A DNA stretch of 64,000 nt from Neelides folsomi (lineage: Eukaryota > Arthropoda > Collembola > Neelipleona > Neelidae). The position numbers were made by a program, and so were the translations under genes. Of the stretch, positions 51,698 to 64,000 are shown one piece after another; positions within the stretch are counted from its first letter, which is position 1; the number at the start of each line of letters is the position of its first letter. The stretch is taken from the NCBI GenBank assembly GCA_034687125.1, contig JAQGBZ010000009.1, positions 124,001-188,000 on the forward strand, given 5' to 3'. The notes beneath the pieces are model-generated. The model did not search any database. It saw only the letters and a program-made list of their open reading frames with translations, and was not told the origin of the DNA.

Positions 51698-53248
51698 AAA
51701 AGAAAACATCATCTCCACATCTCACCTACAAACTGATGATATTAAAAGTGTAGGTACTCAAATTGTACACCCTTCTATAATAACAAAATAGACATTCATT
51801 GATTGATCCCCTTTAACCTCTAGTAATCATATAACAATCTACGAGAATCAAAACTTTCAGCTTTCTCTAACACAGCACAACTGCACAGAATTAAATTTAA
51901 TGTCAATTTAATGAAATTAGAAAGACGAAGGGCACGTGTGCATTCTAATGGTAAACTATAATTGTATTAGGAAAAATATGTTTATAAATGCGAAAGAGCA
52001 TTCAAACTTACTATCAAAATTGAGTTGATTAATAATGTAATGAGTTTTGAATGATTTAATCCTTCATTAAATGTATAAAAAACCTCGTATGTGAATTAAA
52101 TTGTAAAACTAGACATTGAGGCTTGATCAATTACAAGCAGCCCTTATAAATATGTAAATGAAAAACATAATTAGTAATTAGAGTTATTTGTTGTTAAAAG
52201 TGTGATTTTCGTCTTTCTTTCAGATGTGTGAAATTGTTGTCTAATTTATTAAATTTACAAAGAGTTCTTTCTTGTACCTAAATAAACAAGCAACTTGTAG
52301 ATACCTAAAATGTATAATAATTAAAATTAAGATCCTTAGATTTGTTTAAAACAACGTAAATTATCTAACTTTGGGTTGTCAATATAAATATAGGTATGTT
52401 CTATATTGCTCTAACCAACTCTAAATACCCATTTAATTGACATTGATCGTATTTGAGGAATAAATTGATAGAAAAAATATTATTTTTATCAAAACTTAAA
52501 TGACAAATGGTCATGGTGCAATTTTATTATATAGATTTATGTCTGTGTGTTTGGCTTCAGTGCAATATTTGCGATAATAGAATTTAACGGTAAATAAATA
52601 AATTGTGAATACAATAGAAATAGATTGTATTAATAATTTAAAATCGATAAGTTGGAACGAATTGATCCTAAAAATGTAATGGGACATTTCGAACCTTTTA
52701 AATGGGTTGTTTGCTTCTCAATGCATATGAATTTAAATAAATGGAGACTCATTAATTTAGATAGTGAGAAAGTAATTAACAAATAGTATCTTATTACAAA
52801 ATCACAATTGTTAATTGAATGCGTTGTTCTTTGTTGTTAAAGATGAATCAGATATAATCAAGTTTCTAATTAGATTTATTTAAATTGTATAAAGCCAATG
52901 AAATTCTGATATTTCACCTGAGCCCTTTCAAAAATAAGATCTAATGTAATGAACAGCAATTACAGCATTATTGAGATATCAGATTATCATTAGCAAATTA
53001 CCTGTATAGGCCAAAGCTTGACAAATTTGATTTGAGAGAATAAAACCTAAAAACCATTCTTCTAGTCTCAAATTTTCCTCCATAAATTCGCGAATTCATA
53101 CCTTCCGGCAATTAGTTGCTCTGGGAGTAACACCATTGGCGAATCCAAGAAGCGTTCCCTTTTACTCTCCCACTCAATTGCACTTAACATTTCGAGCTAA
53201 TTAGCTAATTAAATAATTCCCAATATATTATAACTACTTTTGACAAAA
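51698..53248. other. KCTD downstream region
   Basis: AT-rich sequence with several AATAAA hexamers (for example near 52277) that could end the KCTD transcript. No coding exon recognised. Confidence 0.5.
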
Positions 53249-53784
53249 ATGTCATCAAAGGGCGAGGTAAGTCTGACATCCAACCATAACTATAGTTACA
53301 TCCCATCTTAATTATTTGCCAATAAATGTGATAAAGAGAGAGAATGCCATGCTGCCGACACCGGCCATGATAAAATAAACCGAATCCTCATATTGTTTCA
53401 ATTTATATAAAAGGCCCCCGTTCCGGTCCAAGGAGGTGACCCAGCTCTGTTCTTGCTGCTGTTCTTGCTGCCATTGCTGCTGCTGTGTATTACGCACAGC
53501 AGCAGCAGCAACCAGAAGTGGCGTCTGTGAAAGGCTCAGGGTTCGCCAGCTCCGTTGATTCGGTGGCTACTTCGATGTACGCCTCCGGATCATCGAAGTG
53601 GTCTCAAGACTCGGACCCTGAGCTGGACATGGAGCCAGAAATGGAAGCCGAAATGGGCGAGGAAGACGAAGCTAAGGAAGAGGAGGACGAGGCAGAGGAG
53701 GCCGAGGCAACGGGAGAGGAAGAAAAGACCTGGCAAATTTTTTTAGATTCTTTTGTTTCTGTTTCTAATCTAAATTTCTTTTAA
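53249..53784 (+). CDS. Candidate small membrane protein with acidic tail; frame unresolved across a CTG/CAG-rich stretch
   Basis: A short first exon reads MSSKGE and ends in a strong donor at 53267 (GTAAGT). An acceptor at 53412-53413 joins it in phase to a frame reading APVPVQGGDPALF and then mostly leucine, stopping at 53528-53530 (44 residues). A second frame, open from 53440 to 53784, reads VLAAIAAAVYYA followed by glutamines. It then has a long Ser-rich and very acidic tail (EPEMEAEMGEEDEAKEEEDE), typical of real coding sequence. The two frames overlap in the CTG/CAG-rich stretch at about 53450-53510. Either an exon junction has been missed or the repeat length is wrong or variable. I recognise no family. 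The opposite strand carries its own 61-codon frame. Confidence 0.35.
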
Positions 53785-54238
53785 TGCTCCTTTAATATTT
53801 CTGAATCGATGTAATAATAAAAAATGATTTGGAAATCTAAAAATATTTTGAAAAAGATGCACTCTAATATTATTTGGTGGTATGTTATAGTTAAAGTTGG
53901 ATGTTTGATCAGTCTTAGGTTATTTATGTTATATATTAAATTATCAAATGAATTGGCCAATTAATGAGATTTTCATTTCATAACTATTTCATTTATTTAA
54001 CCATCATTTATACTAATTAATATTTAGTGCAAAGAAACCATACTACAAATAGTTTACACTGGCATATTAAATCAATTATTAATTAATACAATTTCATACT
54101 TTAATTCCGTTCATCTATCCAGAATAAAGAAAGAGCTAAAACTGGAAATATTTGAGCCCCGGAACGAAGACATTCATATATCATAATATTTCACAAACCT
54201 ACAATTATGGAATCAACTTGTGGTTGGGTGTTGAGGAT
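53785..54238. other. Nmdar1 3' flank
   Basis: AT-rich interval between the acidic plus-strand frame and the Nmdar1 stop codon. A reverse-strand AATAAA near 53992-53997 could serve Nmdar1 polyadenylation. Nothing else seen. Confidence 0.45.
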
Positions 54239-57200
54239 TCAGACAAAGATTGTGTTTGATTTGACAGCAATGGGACTCCGTTGACGAACGTCCAACCCAG
54301 GCGTCCAAGGCATGCTGAAGGGCGGTGGTCCATTTTCTTTCAGCCTCCGCTGAGCCTCGAGACTTCTGTCCAACTTCCGTTGCTGTAATATTAAATAAAC
54401 CAGTTAAGATTTACAGCCCGCGTCTTTCTTTCCCTCGGAAGGGAATTGAGCATCAAAGTTGCAAAACGTGATTTCTCCCGAGGAGATCTTCCCACTCTCA
54501 ATCTTCCATTCCTCTCCGTTTATCAAACATTCACTTCAAGCGAAATTATGAATCAATTCTCCTTTCCGCGACTAATTATATACGGCCTCTCCTCCCATAA
54601 ATCTCCTCTCTAATGAGATGAGAAAAGAAAAAAGGGTCGAACATTAATCGTAAGCCGCCATTTATCCGCTGCATGGCGAGCAATTTCCAGTTGTCGTTGT
54701 CGTTTGATCTGATGCTTTTTGTAAAAGATCTCAATGAGAATCAACACGAGGCCTCCGGCAATTCCTACATTTAAAAAATTCAAAATTATTTCAAATAAAA
54801 TCCTTATTACGTCTTTCCCATATATACATTTTCCCCTTTTATTTTTAAAGCTTATAGCTACGGGAGATAATCTCTAGTAAAAGTAAGCTTGAAACTAAAA
54901 ATACAATTTATGAGCGTTGGAGCATTTGTGAAAGGTTCGAAGCATCCATGCATATGAATTATTATTAGAAGCCTTAAAGTTGATCGTCATAAATTTTGAT
55001 CGGAATATTGGAGGAAGTTTTTCAAGCTCGGGTTAACAGCTTAAAAGTAAAAGAAGAAAAAGGATTGTTTTAAAGTTTTCTCTCCCACCTTGGTGTAAGG
55101 AACATGTTGAAGGAAAGGGAAAAGTTTGAAGCAATTAGGAAGATGAGTTTACTTTCAAGCTTATCAGATTAGCCTTTTACCAGCTGCAATAAGAATGAAG
55201 GCATCGTCCATATTCTCAAGCCCCAAAGTGGTGGGAATTGTTTCCTCGCTCTTGCACGTTTTAGACCGGTCATTGGAATTTGAGGAGTTCATAATCCACC
55301 GGTAGTCGAGTTTTTCCATGAATCCACCTGTTTGAAAACATATGCATTAGGTAAATATGTTCAAGATCTCGTGCCCTCATTTATTTAATTTATTCCCTCG
55401 GTGGCAATCAAACTCAAGTTCCTGAGAATGTCCTTAGTTCAAACTGAATGTGAGTGGTTGCGAATCCTCGAAACTCTTCCTCTGACAACGACCACGGGAG
55501 AAAAGAGATCGTAGGAAAACCTCACATTAGAAGAAAGTGGAATTATTATGGTCGTATTAGAAAGTAACACTATTACGCCTCTTTGCCCTCGGCTATGTCA
55601 AATCAAGGAAATGAAATAATAAAACTCAAACTTGCAAAGACACAATTTCATAAAATTTATCTTCTTTCTAACTGAAAGGATTCAAATGAAAATAGACAAA
55701 GGATAAATGTATATTTGAATATTATATTACATATTTGGATATTTGTAGATTTCAAAAAATATTATTATTAAAATTACCTTACTCATCATTTACCAAAATC
55801 ATAATTAAATCAACGATCCACTGTGAAGATTGAAATATCAATTCAATTTACTTTCATGAAAATCGAGGATGGCAAGAGTGACCGCATTTGCCCATGGGGA
55901 TCCTTTCTGAAGTCCAATAGCGTAACCCGACCTTCCAAAAAGTTCTCCAGAAGTGATCAGTTCACAATTTTGAGCAGCTTCGTACTGAAGTCGAGAACTG
56001 TCCCAGATGAAAGCATAAAGGGTCCTAAAATAAAATTATGATAATTAATACAAGAAATCATAATATTTATAGCTACTGTATATTCAATTGATTGTTATCG
56101 ATTTTCCCAAGTTTCATTATTTAAGTTGAAAAATCTTAAGATTTCAGTTCCAAAGTTTCAAGATAAAAGTGTATCTAACTTTAAGACATCTTTTTGTACT
56201 AATATATATTCTATGATATTGTGCCTAGAGTAAAATGTAAGAAAAATCTTGGATGTAATTGTGAGCGTAGCCTCTAGGCAAATTATTTAATTTAATTAAA
56301 AAATGAAATAAGAGCCATTGTAAGTTGTAGGGCCAAGATTGTAAACTCATATACAAATTTACTACCCAAGAAAAGAATCTTTACACCTTTGTCATCTATT
56401 GAAAGTACCGTTATATAAATAGATTTTGTATCTAGTTTAATAAGCTTTCTAACCAGAAAACTTTTCCTATTTGATAACTTTTTGCACAAAGTTCAACTTT
56501 GTCGAATTTCTTCTTCATGCACAGGTGGACCACTATTCACCAATGTATATTCTTCCTACCTAAAATTATAAGTTTGAGCACGGGTGTAGATTGGATCTTT
56601 ATTTGTCTCCATAAACATTTTGATTAAAATACTAGGCCTTAAGTTTGAAAGGAATATTAGAAAAATAAGAAATCGTAAAATATGTAATGGGTCGAGGGTG
56701 GATAAACGAGAAACACCGTTTTGGATATAGAGATGTCTCATTACCCAGCTTTGACGTCATCGATGGCTGCTTGGGCAGTGTCGTAATTCCGTCGTTCCAT
56801 AACTCTGTACATATTTGAGAGTTCCACTTGTCGTCGGAAATACATATCCACGGCGGATCCCTTCACGGTGGAGTAGTTGAAATTCTCCGTTGGATTTCTT
56901 AACTATATCAACAACACAGTTATATAATGTTCTCCAATTTCAAAATGGATTTTACATTAACCATTCGTCTTTGTAAATATTTACAAGTATTTGAATTTTA
57001 ATGCCTCATTTTTATAGTGGTATACTGAGAGTCACGTCACGGGATAAATTAAAATAGCCTGAATCTCGTTATCGTTTTTTGAGAAAGAAAGTGGAATCCT
57101 TAAAATTGATAATATTTATCTAAAACAAGGAAATAGAAAGAAATGGATTTCTGAGCTCAAATACAATCCAGGGAAATGAATTGGGAGAATGTAAAGTTAG

Positions 57201-60200
57201 AAAATATATTATAGGGCTGAGAATTTCTATTGTTATTTCAAGTGTGAGTTAAGGGGAACATGTTAATTATATCTCTATTTCTAATATGCGCCGAGTTATT
57301 TCAAATCTCATTTCCTATTAAATAGATTCAGGATTTAATTTCACTCACTCGATTATCATGAATCCCAGAAAAAACGGTTTTGGGTCGATCGAGCACGAGA
57401 AAGGCGGCCAAGTTAGCAGTGTAAGAAGCAACAATGATCATGGCAAATCCAGCCCAAACAATTCCCAAAACTCGTGCAGCGAAACTTCTCGGAGTCCCTG
57501 TATGAAAAAACCAAATGTTTTATTTAATTAATCCAATTAATGAATAAATATTCTAAGAATATTTCAAAATGTCAGTGCAACCTTCTCCAATTCCACTGTT
57601 GAGTAAAACACCCCATGCGAACCAAATTGCCGAGGACAAGTTGAGTGCGTCTTCCTCAGTCCCATCCATATTTGCAAGACGATAACGACCAAATGGAGAA
57701 AATCTATCGAGAAGGTACAAGACGAGCGCGACGACATGAACAGAAACCATGACAAGAAGCCAAAGTGTTGTTCGGAAGGGTTGCAAGAAAGAAACCAACG
57801 TAGGAGTTTTCGCTTGCTGTTAAAAATCATGATTTGACCCAGTCAGTGGAAATGTCTAAATGCTGAAACATACCCTTTTGACTAGAATGGTGATCCCTTG
57901 ATATTTGAAAGGTTTGCTGAATTCAATTGCTTGGGCTCGCTCTGGATTGATTGTCAAAGGTGCGACGATCATGTCAGCTCGTTCATTAACAAGTTCGCCG
58001 ATCAACCCCGTCCACTCTTTTTTAGCTGTTTAATTCAATATTTAAAAATTAATTTTTAATTTTTATCTGCTTTCAAAAAACATATATTTGTTATTTATTC
58101 TTTACTTGTTCCATTTTTCGTTAGGTAACTTCCAAATTGACCGTCGGGTGACAATGCAAGTGAAGAAGTGAAATTTATTTTGAGTCGGAGTTGTTTGAGA
58201 AGATCAATGCAATAACCTCGACAGCAGTACATTACAGGATTAGCTGGAAGTATGCCAAAAATAATTTAGACTAATTAAATTTATACATACAGAAGCTATA
58301 CATGTATTCAACCTAAGGTTAGGAAAGTTGGATACAATTATAAATATTATAGTATATTAAATAAGGAGCGTTAGATACTTAATTTCAAAGAAAGAATTTA
58401 GCTATGAAATGATGCGTTTTCTCAAATTCCTACCATCTTCAGTGCTATTAAAGTGAGGACAAGGTTCCTCTTCATTGATGCATTCTGCAGGCGAATCCAC
58501 TTTACGAACAAAGACAAAAGGGGTCTCTTCTATTGTCAACACCTAAAAGACAACCATTTTGGATAATTAAAGTATCATTAAAACATGGATTAAAGCTTTC
58601 AAAAACAAATTCATCTCATAAATTATAGAATTTGAATTACGCGAAGATGAGTTGGTATCATAAAGCCTTCAGGTTTTAAAGCTTCCTCACCAGACCACAT
58701 AATCATACTGTCGTTTATAAGAAGATCCATTTCTTTTTTTTCCTGTGATCAACAATTTTTTTTACAATTTCATGTTATTTGTAGATTATTTAACATAACT
58801 ATCAAATATTGTACTTCTCATTTGTTAGAGAAATAATTGCAATTGTACTTAGGTAATATACATAGTATGCGTGTGACACCATGTGATATAAAAGATTGAT
58901 GAATATTAGACAATAATTACTTTTGAATAAAGATATTGACCAACAGGGACCAAATTGCCTCCTGGATAAACATTCATGACGTGATATTCAGCATTAATTC
59001 GATCGCCGCTTTCATCGAAGGCAACTTTGCCTGTTTGTCCGTCCAACAACTCTTGCTTTTTTATGTATCTAAATAAATAGTTAAATGATTAATCAGCTCA
59101 TTGTAGGATTGCAAAAATGTTTCTGGTGGACAAAAAAGATCTAGCAAAACATTCGTTATAATGATATTTACATTTTTTTCGTGTATTTTAAAAGAATAAT
59201 TTAAAAGAATGAAAAATATCATTTCAGATAAACAATTTTTGTGCATCAATCATCATTTCATCATCGTTATTTTTCTTACTCAAATAATTTCTTTCCTGTG
59301 TCCCACGTTGCACCAGAGCTGCTACAATCTTTAGGCGCCTCTGTGATATTCTCAGCACTGTTCATATCTTTTAATGCGGCAGCCAATACATGTCTAAACA
59401 AGTCAAATAATTAGAACAAATATCATAAAATATGCATAGCTAATTAAGTTTTTTTTATTGTAAAATATGTAAAATGCATTTAATTAACATAGTACTTATA
59501 AATACTTATACAAATTTATATCCAAATCAAAGGGAAATAAATTGAACTTTATAAGCTAAATATTCAAACTATGTACAAATTATGAATATTGTTAAACTTT
59601 TGATTATACATACAGACTGTCTCTTATATGTGCTGTTTCATTATCAGCATTAAGAAGTTTTAGTCCCAAAGCCCCTTGGGGAATTTCACTCGATCTCAAC
59701 AGTTGTTCAGTAAGAAGCCAAACATGACCATTTCCGGTAAGGTTTAATGCATTAGCAGCACGAAATATGGCATCAGCATCTGAGAGACTAAAAGTGGAAT
59801 AAAATTTCATTACCGTAATTTGGTAAAAAGTGTCAATAAGAGGAATTTAAAATCATATCAACAATCATAATGTTTGATAATTTACCTCGCATAAAGAAGA
59901 TAAACTCTTGCTTGAGCATTCCTTAGTTCAGATAGCCTCTCGTAATAACTCTCAGCTCCTGGCTCCAACTCAATCACCATTTCAATCTGAATTGTTTTAT
60001 TCCATAGGTTATGTTTTGATTCATGTCGAAACCGATAATTCATTTTAAGTTTCCTTTTAAATGGTGTTTAAAATTTTCCTTAAAAATGATTAATTTTATA
60101 AATAAAAGATTCCTGCTTTCAATATAACCAAAGTGAACTCTTTGGATAACCAACAGTAAATCAAAAAATTACATACACGTTCTAAGAATCAAATCTACCT

Positions 60201-61104
60201 TGATTTCAATATCTTCTTCCAAATTCTGAGCATTTGTTTGGAAACGACCAAGGACGGACCGTCCATCTGTGTCAGACGAGTGGAGGAAAATGACTTTCTC
60301 GTAGTGGAAATGCTGAAGAATTTCAACCCAAACGTCGGCTTGGTGTGAATAAGGAGGAACAGTTCGAAGGAATGAAACATGAATGTTCTAAAATAAAATA
60401 AACCATAATTAACAATTATTAAAAGTTTTCAAAATATGTATAAAATTAATTAAATATAATCATTTACGTAATCTATGTCATTGACTTGGAATTATTAAAG
60501 TAAATTGTGTACCTTATCTGAAAATGCGGAATCCCTAGAAGAAATTCCTATCACTGGAATATGATAGAATCCGGACGTATACGAAACTGCTGCTGGAGAC
60601 AAATCGCCAATCGATGGGTGTGAGACCACGACTGCATAAACCTAAATGATTTAAACGTTTAAAAACGTTAAGCGGCATTAATATTAATTGACCTTTAATA
60701 TAATTCCATTCCATCAAATTTAAGTGTTTTTAATCAGCTGGAGAATTGTTTAATAATTATGTAAATAGTTTAAAACCTGTTTTCTAATCAAGAGGTCGCA
60801 GACATTAATTGCAGTCCGAATTGGATTTGGGTCCATTTGAATGGGCGCAGCAAAGAGAGTGACGCCTTTAGTTACATATGCCTCTTTGAAGTTCAAATGC
60901 TGGAAAGGTAAAGATTTATTTAAAATTGAATGTCCAATTATTTTTCATTACCTGAATGATTGACTTAAAGTGTTTGTCTGATTCCATGTTGGACAGGACT
61001 CCGCCAATTTGGTATGACACTGGATTCCCGAGGATTTCGCTCCCTCGCACACAATAATAAACGAGGATGAAGATCCATCCGATGACCCGACCCGTGGTCG
61101 ACAT
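54239..61104 (-). CDS. Nmdar1: NMDA receptor subunit 1 (GluN1), glutamate-gated cation channel
   Basis: Obligatory glycine-binding subunit of NMDA receptors at synapses. Nineteen exons: 61104-60952, 60899-60777, 60641-60513, 60387-60199, 59986-59886, 59787-59614, 59393-59280, 59068-58921, 58742-58641, 58542-58434, 58243-58106, 58025-57874, 57816-57582, 57497-57349, 56902-56745, 56024-55852, 55327-55181, 54764-54643, 54382-54239. All are in phase and give 919 residues. A signal peptide ([11 protein letters not shown]) precedes [13 protein letters not shown]. The amino-terminal domain runs to about 390, followed by S1. M1 is [18 protein letters not shown] (near 555). The pore is [15 protein letters not shown] with the N-site asparagine, and M3 has the SYTANLAAF gate motif. 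S2 contains [12 protein letters not shown], and M4 is near 820-845. The short cytoplasmic tail ends TIFV. Donors after exons 13 (GTTGCA) and 18 (GTTCGA) are unusual. Confidence 0.97.
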
Positions 61105-62340
61105 TTTAATTACACCTTTCCTTTCAGTTTCCCCTTCGACCCGCCGAGCTCTTCAAAATCTCCATGGATGAAATGAACTAATGGCGACGACTAGTTGTGT
61201 AAAATTCCTCGAGCGCATGCAGCATCCGCATCTTCTAACCTAGAAACCATCTCTTGAAGATCGATATTTTCTTTCACGCCGTCCACCAACTGATTCTTTC
61301 CTTGTTCACCTTCGACTCCTCTTCAATGAATTGACAATCAAAGGACATTCGGTGATTGTAAATCAAAAATAGGATCATTTATTCATCATTTTCGGTACAT
61401 GTAACATTTATACGGTTAAAGAGTTAAAATTATACTTGTGCTTTTATTATTATTTTGTTAAAAATATCAACTTGGACATAAATGCGTGTATAACTTGCTT
61501 GTGAATATTCCCTTTATGGTATAGAATAAAATTCCATCTTCCCAATAAATATCAATTACTAAATATTACTTTTTTATAAATAGAACCTGTATATTATACA
61601 CCTTACATGTAAGATAAGCATAGTTAATAATATAGTCTATACAATAGTATAGCATATATTACATTATATTTGTGTACGCTTGATGAATCCTTCTTTGATC
61701 TTAAATATTTTTTAAACTAAAATCAATGGATTATTTTTTATTGAAGTTTCATATGATGGGGAATTTAGGAATTTAAGGAAACTATACTGGCTATAATTGT
61801 GGCAAAAAATAAAGGATTTATAAATTACCTACATACAAATAATTTGAAGTCAAAAGAAACGAAGAAACCTAAAAAGCTTTTGCCAACAAGTTAATGATTT
61901 TTTCATTTTACTTCTCCTTACAAAATGCATGTATTGTAGCTAATGTACATTGTAGATACTATGTAAGTACTTGTACATATACGTAATTATGTAATATGCA
62001 TTACATACATAGAGCAGTAGATGGGAAATTCTAGCGAGATATTTAATACAGCAAATGATGTCCAAATTACTATTTGTATTAAGGATTAATCCATATCTTA
62101 AACCAACTAACAATAAGTGATATTTAGAATCTAAAAAGGGAAAGTTCCAGCTTAAACATCAACGATATACAAATAAATATACTTTTTAATATTATTTACA
62201 TACCTATAAAGTAGTACATTAGTAGTATAAGATAGTTATAATCAACAAAAGATTCAGGCACTCAACAAGTAAAATGTTTAAAATACAAATTTACGAGATC
62301 TACAAAGAAAAAGATTCCTATCAATTTCCATATTTCATCT
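61105..62340. other. Intergenic region between the IR gene and Nmdar1
   Basis: About 1.2 kb. The first 250 bases next to the Nmdar1 ATG (61105-61350) are less AT-rich and probably hold its promoter and 5' leader. The remainder is AT-rich, with low-complexity TACAT-type sequence. No further exon recognised. Confidence 0.5.
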
Positions 62341-64000
62341 TTATGACATGAAAGAATATGAAATTGGAGGTGTGGGATTGTAAACGGGTTGAAGGGCTTG
62401 CATTCCATCGTTCTTTGGAACAAGCCGAGTTCTCCCGTCCTGTGTCTTCATCACAACATAATCCCTCCCTGGAAATATACAAATATAATAATTATAATAA
62501 ATATTTAAAATCATAACATTCTGATCTGGTAGGTACCATTGACATTTTTAAGGTAAACGTACCATTAATATTTTTAAGGAATTTGTCCGTATCGAAGAAA
62601 GTCGGGGCTCCCGAAGGAACCGTAAGATTTCCTTTGTAGAATCCCAAAGCCGTTTTCTCGTCAGAGACAATTTGTCCTTGCACTAAAAAAGGGAAATTAA
62701 GTTCATCACTCATGGTGGTGTTCATTCCTTACTTTTCCTATTTCCAATCCCTCTGTAAATGAACTCGACCAGGAAGGAAACAAGAGATAGGATGTAGCCG
62801 GATCCGCATAAGATGTAAGTTGTCATCAGATCTCCATTCCTTAGCTGCCTTTCTCGGAAATCCGAGTCGGCCGAGCAGGGGTCCTTCACTGGCAAATCCC
62901 TTCGTCTCAAGTAGTGAAAAATTCCTCCTTTGGCCAGCTTTTCAAGACTGGATGAAACAAATCAATAAGATCATTGTTCATCATGAGTTTCATGAGTTAG
63001 GGAAAGAATTAAAAATTGGCTTACACGGGATCAAAAAACTTTTTGTAAATTGAGCCTTTGGGGAAAGCGAAACCATAAGGAACCCGAAACACGGGATGCC
63101 TTGACATAATAAAAGCACATCTTTTATGAAGCACAACTTTCTTCTCGGTCTGAGATCGAAAATCTCCGTAAATAATCCGCTCAATTCGGCTCTGCTCGTC
63201 CACAAACAGCCATTCTAACAAAGACAAAAAGATATAAAATTGTACATAGGATACTTATAAGAATATTGAATATTATTACAATTGAATTTATTAAAATAAT
63301 TAAATTCCTCACTTTCCCTCCTCACTTTCTCAACAATTGCTTGTTGATCAGATAGGAAGATTCCATATCCTTGGTGTATTCGTTGTCTCATCCTATTGAA
63401 TTCTGGATACCGAGGGACTTCCTTTCAAAAGTTTTTTGAATAAAAGTTAATGATGATTTTATCAATAACAAATATGATATGAATAATACATAGTTTAGTT
63501 AAATTACTTTTCTGAAATATATTTTAGCAGATGCATTGCTGTATGTTGGGCGAGATTTGATGACAGCTTCAAGCGCATCTCCTTCTCGACCAATCCAATA
63601 ATCCCTTGGTCCAATCTTTTCCAAATTGTCATAAGGAATGGGAATTTTTGAAAGGGTCAAGTAAGCCGTAAGGTTTGCTGTGTAAAAAGCCGTAAGAATA
63701 GTCACAAATATCCACCAAGTAGCGAATAAAATTCTTGTCGAATCTGAAAATCACAAACTTTGAGCTACTTCCTGTTTACTACAAATATGTAATATATTTC
63801 CTTATATAGGAAGTAAATTTGTGGTTTTATTTGACCTGCAATTGGTTTGGTGACTGATCCTTGTTTCATTAAAGCTCCATACACAAACCACACACATTGG
63901 GGAAGTGTGAAATATTGCGAGAACGTGGGATGGCCTTTACACAGAAGAGCTCGACATTTGATCAGAATCCAACATAAAGGACCCATAAGAACCAAAGAAA
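62341..64000 (-). CDS. Variant ionotropic glutamate receptor (IR family), 3' part; 5' end beyond right edge
   Basis: Ligand-gated cation channel of the protostome IR family, usually chemo-, thermo- or hygrosensory. Exons visible: 64000-63836 (continues off the edge), 63743-63508, 63421-63313, 63214-63025, 62947-62733, 62682-62563, 62468-62341, in phase, about 387 codons. Part of M1 (VLMGPLCWILIKC) is followed by the pore region QYFTLPQCVWFVYGALMKQG. M3 is ATWWIFVTILTAFYTANLTA, carrying the YTANL motif of the iGluR superfamily. The S2 ligand-binding lobe follows (GYGIFLSDQQAIVEKV, RCAFIMSRHPVFRVPYGFAF), then M4 (TYILCGSGYILSLVSFLVEF). The cytoplasmic tail is about 90 residues and ends PPISYSFMS. 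The pore/M3 resembles the conserved IR93a/IR21a-type receptors more than classical AMPA/kainate subunits. The subtype is not settled without the N-terminal half. Confidence 0.93.

Noticed and set aside
62341-64000. Classical NMDA receptor 2 or AMPA/kainate subunit
   Set aside because: The pore and M3 (WFVYGALMKQG, FYTANLTAYLTL) lack the NMDA LNSG or [17 protein letters not shown] pattern and fit the IR family better.

Overview
The window is eukaryotic: AT-rich DNA with protein-coding genes broken into many short exons by GT-AG introns. The gene content is that of an invertebrate animal. It includes Nmdar1, a variant ionotropic receptor of the protostome chemosensory IR type, a KCTD8/12/16 homologue, inturned, a Sec3 subunit and an ARID2/BAP170 homologue. 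The low GC, the intron sizes and the receptor set suggest a small crustacean, perhaps a parasitic copepod such as a sea louse. That assignment is inference. No bacterial genes, CRISPR arrays, rRNA genes or intact transposons were found.

Layout from left to right: (1) arid2 (minus, 1-6154), cut by the left edge, a PBAF chromatin-remodelling subunit with ARID and RFX-type domains. (2) An AT-rich gap holding a 118-base imperfect hairpin at 6920-7037. (3) A complete Rabin8/GRAB gene (minus, 8343-10032), the Rab8 exchange factor related to yeast Sec2. (4) exoc1/Sec3 (plus, 13492-18487), complete with 12 coding exons. (5) inturned (minus, 19545-37360), reconstructed as 21 exons whose phases all agree, 1323 codons, with an unusual 425-residue N-terminal extension in one exon. 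(6) A GC-rich unassigned island at 39480-40330. (7) A KCTD8/12/16-type BTB gene (plus, 40735-51697) with five small exons spread over 11 kb. (8) An ambiguous small locus at 53249-53784 built around a CTG/CAG-rich stretch. (9) Nmdar1 (minus, 54239-61104), 19 exons, 919 residues. (10) The 3' part of an ionotropic receptor gene (minus, 62341 to the right edge).

Two functional themes appear. Rabin8, Sec3 and inturned are adjacent, and all act in vesicle docking or ciliogenesis (Rab8 activation, exocyst tethering, CPLANE). KCTD8/12/16, Nmdar1 and the IR are all linked to receptors at neuronal membranes. Adjacency in an animal genome may be chance.

Gene models were spliced by hand. Reading-frame phase was checked at each junction, and the products were compared with remembered family members. 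Exon borders are therefore well supported but have not been confirmed with transcripts.
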